From: Ehretia macrophylla
Lineage: Eukaryota; Streptophyta; Magnoliopsida; Boraginales; Ehretiaceae
NCBI GenBank assembly: GCA_037974665.1
Contig: CM075772.1
Location: 39,460,552-39,524,551, forward strand
Length of the DNA: 64,000 nt
Reading direction: 5' to 3'
Each line of letters begins with the position of its first letter. The first letter of the stretch is position 1. Below are positions 59,209 to 64,000 of this stretch, piece after piece. Below the pieces are notes generated by a model. It ran no database searches. It had not been told where the DNA came from and worked only from the letters and a program-made list of their open reading frames with translations. The translations under genes were made by a program, and so were the position numbers.

Positions 59209-62200
59209 TGTGACGCCCGAGATTCTACCGTACACATTTTTAAATGTTGCATCCATTAATTGTGCATTAAATTATGTGCTTTACCTGTTGTCTTTCTTGG
59301 TCACTATTCATTCAATTTTTAAACTGCATTATATTAGTGAATTAGCATTTTTATTAAATCATATTAATTGTTAAAGGAATGTGAAAATTGTGCAATTGAG
59401 CTAGGAGCGATAGGAGCACTCGTTTAGAAAATGATTTTCGTGGTTTAATGAATAGTGTTACGTAACTAACTTAGTGTTTTAATTAGTTAGCTTATACTTT
59501 ACACTTTAGGCTCATTTTTAAGCTACCAACGCTCATTTTTAGTGGACCACTAAACACCTAACTTGACCCTACCTATCATATATACTCACCATAAAGCAAT
59601 TAGCTCATAACTTAGCAAAAAAAAAAAAGAAAGATGCAGATTTTACTGTAGCAAATCCGAGAATAGCATAGGAGGAGAATGAGAGGATTTTGCTCATCAA
59701 ATCTTCAAGCCAAGCCAAGCCAAGCAAGGAGCAAGTAGTTTAGGGTGTGTGCAAGCCTTCTAGGAGCTCCTACGCGCGTTAGGTGAGGGTTTTGCATATT
59801 ATTTTTGCATTTGAAATATATGTCAACTTTCTTGAATTTATTGATTTGCTATATTATGATCATGCAATGCTTAAATATGCTTATGTATGTTGTGTATAAG
59901 TAGTAGAGACCTAATTTATGCTATTGTTTCATAGTTTAAACGGTTGAAATCGCTTGTTGATCGTAGGGCATGAATAGTGACGGGAAAATTAGGGATTTGC
60001 GAAATCAGACCTTGTAGCTTGAATTAATGGTTCTAATAGGTGCTTTAGATGTTAATGAAAGTAGTGTGAAGGCCTTGTAGGGTTTAATTGCCCGTAACCT
60101 AGTGAAAGAATGAAATAGCCGACTTTTAGAAAGGGGTTTCGGGGTTATCGCGAATCCGGGTTGAATTGGCCTCCACATTTAGTAATCCTAGGCTATTTAG
60201 GACCTAATTAAGCTTTGCTAGCCTCCATTTGAGTCCCGGATGAGGTACGTGTAGTACAAAGTCAAAAGAGTGAAAATGGGGCTTTTGTGCTAAACGCGGG
60301 TAATTGGGTAGTTTCTAGGGTCCTAGGGGTGCCATAAGGGATAATTAAAAGTATGGAATAACCCGCTCGCTTATCTAGAACATTAACTTGTGTTTGGAAG
60401 AAAAATGACTTGTGTTACAAAGGGGTTTTGGGTCAAACATAAATCCGGGTGAATTTGGTTGATATATTTGGTGTTCTTAGGGTAAGTAGGGACTAAATGT
60501 GCTTTTCTAACTCTTAGTTGAGCTTTGATTAAGATACTTGTAGTACAAACGCACAAATGGGTAATCGGGGCTTTTGTGGCTAATTCGGGTTAATGAATGA
60601 TTTCAAGGGTTCTAAGTGTGCCATAATGTGTAACTAGAAGATTAGAATAATTATTTGGTGAATCTTGAGCCTTAGCCTCGGTTTGGAGTTAAATGACTTA
60701 GGAAAACAAAAGGGAAACTCGGGGTTTCAAGCTTAGCCTTTGAATTAGCTTTGGTGCTTGTATATCTTGCCTTTACATGTTGTTATATGGCATTTGTGAG
60801 CATTTCGTGAAGTTTCGTGATCATCGGTCATTGATCCCTTTGTTGGTATAGTTATTTTCATATTTAATGCTTATATCTTGTTATAATGTTTATACTTCTT
60901 GTACTTTGTTAAGATCAAACTCTAATAAACATTGCATACTAAGTGAGTAGAACTATAAGGATAACTCATCTAGTTATATGATTATTGATTATTGTAATTA
61001 AAAGTATTTGAAATTTATAACTTTTGATCTTAACTTATTGGTATTTTATTCTTCTAATATATCTTATGTTCTCTAATGATATGATAAGGTGAACATTGTA
61101 TCTTAATTGTGTGTGGGTTATGAACTTGTGTGAATAAGTGATTATAAATCTAGCTTCTAATGTTGTAAGGTTGAGTTAAGTAAGAGTTGAGTTGGAATTG
61201 ATATAGTTAATTGCTAAACTTATATGAACACCCTAGGGTTGCATACTTGAGCTAATTCGGGGAGTTGAAGTAAATCTGAGCTATTCTTTTAGCATGCTTG
61301 GCTTAATTCCAGGTGAGGGAGACTTCATCCTTATGTGCATAATAGTTTATTTACTTGTACTTAGATTATGTGCACTTATTGTCTATATATTGTGTGTGAG
61401 GGCAACTTACTTTATTGTCCCTTAATCATGTGTTTGTTGATGTATTCTATTGTTATCATTTTGAGTGCATTGTATCGTGGTTGCGCAACCATTTGGCCAT
61501 GGTAGTGTCGTGGAAACCGGGCGGCAACGGGCTTGCCGGTATACCTCGGCTACCATGGTTCCCCAGTCCCTCTCTCGCTTGGGATGCCGCCCAGGGAGAG
61601 TTGGGTCGTAGGATTTCGGGGTACATCCGGAGTACACCCATTTTGGAGTTATAAGGGGATGCCGGCTTATCGATAACAGTGTCATTATTACATCGTGATT
61701 TCAGTTCGTGGCGTCGCTGGTGTGCCTCTGCCCTTCGGGGTATTCGCTTAGCCGGGACGTTATAGAAGTCAAAGTGGATCGTATCCTTTTTTATGTGTGA
61801 TAACTTGTTGTTTCAATTGTTCTTTGGTTGTAAAATGCTTTATTTGTACTAACCGTTGCATTGCACATCCCCGGTAGACCTTATCCCTCACTGGGCAATT
61901 GTGATTGCTCATTCCTCGCTAAACATGTTTCAGGTCGTGCAGTTGGAGGAGTTAACTTGATTGCTGTGTGCTATTACTTGAGGTTTGAGTGATTGCCTGT
62001 TAAACTGTGGAAGACCTTACTTGTTCTACTTTATGTTTTATTTGGGAGCCTAAGGGCTTATGTATATATATTTGAGTAGTTGCAAGTTTGAAAGCTAAGT
62101 GGATGTAGTAAGTGTTATGGAATTGTGGCATGTAATAACTTTTGCTTCTGCTTCTAGCTACGTTGCATGCTTGGGTGTGAATGAACGGGTGTATGGTTGG

Positions 62201-62526
62201 CTTTAATTTCTAAGAATGTTCAATGCTATCATGGAGTGACATGATAAGCGGTTTTGTAAAGAAGTTAAGTTATGAATGCATGCTTGTGTGTATCTAACCG
62301 TTTGTATGTCTTAAGGCTCGGATGACCTTAAAGCTAAGATCTTTAGTTATAAATGAATGTCTTGTTAGGTTGTGGCTTTATTGAGTGTTTACAGGTTTTC
62401 AGAAAGTACACAATACAGGGGAAACTCTGTCCGTTTTCCCTAAAATTTTGTGACCGGGTTTGGCATTGGGTTGAGAATAGTATGGTTATTAGAGCCTCCG
62501 GTCTCGTGAGGGATCGGGGCGTTACA
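59209..62526 (+). repeat. Family D 3' LTR
   Basis: Nearly identical to the 5' LTR. The stem-loop is at 61892-61911 and acceptor-like TTTCAG is at about 61929-61934. Confidence 0.92.
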
Positions 62527-62677
62527 GTATCGGCCCTGTGAGACTCTGCGTGGGCTGTCGCCCCCTTATAACCAGCTCTCTCACTTCCTCCTCGTCCGAT
62601 GTGGGATGTTACACCCGCCCCCCCATAGGGACCCAGCGTCCTCGCTGGCCAACGGACACGTCGGCTATGATACCATT

Positions 62678-63038
62678 TGTCATGACCCGATCAACATTCC
62701 CACGAAGGGGCGCACGAGTCACGACTACCAGGATATTGTCCGCTTTTAGCAAGCCCCGAAGGGAACCAATACTCTCACAGTTTTGTTCCTCACGTGTCTC
62801 CACGTGAAAACGCGTCCTCCAGGGCAAGGGCACTATGGCCAACCAATACCCCAGCGAATATTGTCCGCTTTGCGCAGCAGCCTTGTGGGCCCACTCACTC
62901 ACGGGTTTGTTCCCAGCCCGATCCACAATCTCCCCCGCAAGGGAGCGCACGAGCCAGAACGCGTCCTGGCTGTTACAAGGAGTCGCCCCCTTATAACCAG
63001 TTCTCTCACTTACTCCGCGTCCGATGTGGGATGTTACA
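62678..63038 (-). repeat. TRIM LTR, middle copy
   Basis: These 361 bases run from TGTCATGACCCG to GATGTGGGATGTTACA on the plus strand. They are nearly identical to 63103-63463. Two internal modules, each with ATATTGTCYGCTTTG followed by a TCAC(G/A)GGTTT(T)GTTCC-like string, repeat about 110 bases apart. Confidence 0.8.
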
Positions 63039-63102
63039 CCCGCCTCCCCATAGGGACCCAGCGTCCTCGCTGGCCAATGGACACATCGGCTCTGATACCA
63101 TT

Positions 63103-63463
63103 TGTCATGACCTGATCAACATTCCCACGAAGGGGCGCATGAGTCAGGACTACCAGGATATTGTTCGCTTTGAGCAAGCCCCGAAGGGAACCAATACTCT
63201 CACGGTTTTGTTCCTTACGTGTCTCCACGTGAAAACGCGTCCTCCAGGGCAAGGGCACTATGGCCAACCAATAACCCAGCGAATATTGTCTGCTTTGCGC
63301 AGCAGCCTTGTGGGCCCACTCACTCACAGGTTTGTTCCCAGCCCGATCCACAATCTCCCCCGCAAGGGAGCGCACGAGCCAGAACGCGTCCTGGCTGTTA
63401 CAAGGAGTCGCCCCCTTATAACCATTTATCTCACTTCCTCCGCGTCCGATGTGGGATGTTACA
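63103..63463 (-). repeat. TRIM LTR, right copy
   Basis: Also 361 bases and about 97 % identical by eye to the middle copy. It ends at the GGAAG duplication within the family C gag. The long frames through 62794-63759 read across several repeats and are not genes. Confidence 0.8.
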
Positions 63464-63468
63464 GGAAG

Positions 63469-64000
63469 GCTGAGGCGTGGATTAGCAAGTTGGAGAAGAT
63501 TTATGATCCACTTGATTATAGTGATGAGCAGAGGGTCTCTTTTGCCGTGTACTTGTTAGATGATGAAGCAGAGGAGTGGTGGCGCACAGTGAGAACTAGC
63601 TGGGCGGCACAGGGTATTCTGTATATTTGGGGTACCTTCTTGAGAGCTTTTCGGGAGAAGTATGTCCTGAGGATCGCGAGGGAGCGAAGAGAGCCGGAGT
63701 TTCTAGCCTTGGTACAAGGAGATGCTACAGTGGCTCAATATGAGGCCACCTTTACTTGATTGTCCCAGTATGCACCGGAGTATGTGGCAGACGAGGAGCG
63801 GAGGACTGGTAGATTCATGCTGGGGTTGAGGCCCGAGATTCAGGATGTGATGGCTCGGAATCGGTATGATATTTTCATTGAGGCTTTTGAGGTAGCTTCT
63901 AGACTAGAGAAGAGAAAGGGGGACCAGCTTGTGTCTAGTCAGCCTAGTAAGAGGCCGTATCAGCCGCAGTATCCACAGGGTATGTATAGGCCTCCAGTAC
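63469..64000 (+). pseudogene. gag of the family C element, continuing part (fossil)
   Basis: This has the Ty3/Gypsy gag core: AEAWISKLEKIYDPLDYSDE, DDEAEEWWRTVR, WGTFLRAFREKYVLRIARER, EFLALVQGDATVAQYEATF and LRPEIQD. It continues past the window edge. It resembles the minus-strand gag at 3376-4121. It is a fossil with at least one break. Confidence 0.85.

Larger units (their letters stand above)
54849..62526 (+). mobile_element. Family D LTR element, complete but non-coding
   Basis: LTRs are 54849-58165 (3317 bases) and 59209-62526 (3318 bases), with a perfect GTATC duplication. The primer-binding site is 58168-58179 and the inverted repeat plus polypurine tract 59173-59208. The 1.04-kb interior has no gag or pol frame, so it is non-autonomous. 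The LTRs differ by about 1 % by eye, making it the youngest insertion I can date here. It looks structurally whole. Confidence 0.93.
54638..63463 (-). mobile_element. TRIM-like array of three LTRs, split by a family D element
   Basis: The block begins TGTAAC and ends GTTACA and has a perfect GGAAG duplication. On the minus strand it reads LTR - primer-binding site (63089-63100) - about 64 bases - LTR (62678-63038) - a second, one-base-changed primer-binding site - about 64 bases - a third, divergent LTR (62613 back to 54638, interrupted by the D element). No coding capacity. Tiny interiors and short LTRs fit terminal-repeat retrotransposons in miniature. It lacks the 5S rRNA segment of Cassandra. 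Confidence 0.75.
51706..64000 (+). mobile_element. Family C LTR retrotransposon, 5' part (runs off right edge), with nested insertions
   Basis: The 5' LTR is 51706-54089, the primer-binding site 54096-54107 (tRNA-iMet), and a Ty3/Gypsy gag starts at ATG 54350. The gag is split by an inserted block (54638-63463) with a perfect GGAAG duplication (54633-54637 and 63464-63468) and continues to the window edge. Pol and the 3' LTR are outside. A few breaks are visible in the gag part. Confidence 0.88.

Noticed and set aside
54638-63463. Cassandra element
   Set aside because: The ends and size look similar, but I see no 5S rRNA-like segment in the LTRs.
62794-63759. 321-codon open frame
   Set aside because: It runs through two miniature-element LTRs into gag of another element, so it is a chance read-through of repeats.
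1-64000. CRISPR arrays, bacterial operons or riboswitches
   Set aside because: No regular repeat-spacer pattern and no prokaryotic gene organisation; content is plant organelle-derived and retrotransposon sequence.

Overview
The window looks like nuclear DNA of a flowering plant, probably a eudicot. About 12.4 kb of decayed mitochondrial DNA (a NUMT) is cut into five pieces by long-LTR retrotransposons, several of them nested. The mitochondrial pieces carry stops, frame losses and altered tRNA residues, and the elements between them have 5-bp target-site duplications (TSDs). That fits an old organelle insertion in a nuclear repeat zone, not a working mitochondrial genome. I see no intact host protein gene.

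Layout. 1-5057: family C LTR elements; a plus-strand copy sits in the gag region of a minus-strand copy. 5058-8080: NUMT 1 (atp9 pseudogene, nad5 exon 1, group II intron 1, start of exon 2). 8081-15071: family A element with long LTRs and a non-coding interior, splitting nad5 exon 2. 15072-17363: NUMT 2 (rest of nad5 exon 2, 5' half of intron 2). 17364-26874: nearly whole Ty3/Gypsy element, Tekay/Del-like. 26875-28437: NUMT 3. 28438-32193: solo LTR, family B. 32194-37077: NUMT 4 (trnC, plastid-type trnN, trnY, 3' half of nad2 intron 2, nad2 exon 3). 37078-51067: minus-strand family A-like element holding a rearranged family B copy, which holds a solo family D LTR. 51068-51705: NUMT 5. 51706-64000: plus-strand family C element whose gag is interrupted by a TRIM-like array (54638-63463), itself interrupted by a complete non-autonomous family D element (54849-62526).

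The most interesting signal is inside the LTRs. Five families (A, B, C, D and the Tekay-like one) are alike in little else, yet share the same order of parts: a 5' splice-donor-like site (AG|GTGAGG type), a CTTGGG...GGGTCGTAG block in four of them, a stem-loop whose paired bases change together between families, a splice-acceptor-like AG 19-26 bases after the stem, and in three families a short acidic reading frame in the same phase that ends in a stop. Differences between copies of that frame in family C are nearly all silent. A perfect inverted repeat (AATTGCG...CGCAATT) also precedes the polypurine tract in every family where that end is visible. Together these suggest a shared LTR leader-intron/micro-exon module and trans-mobilisation of non-coding families by Tekay-like elements. 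This rests on reading by eye and is not proven.
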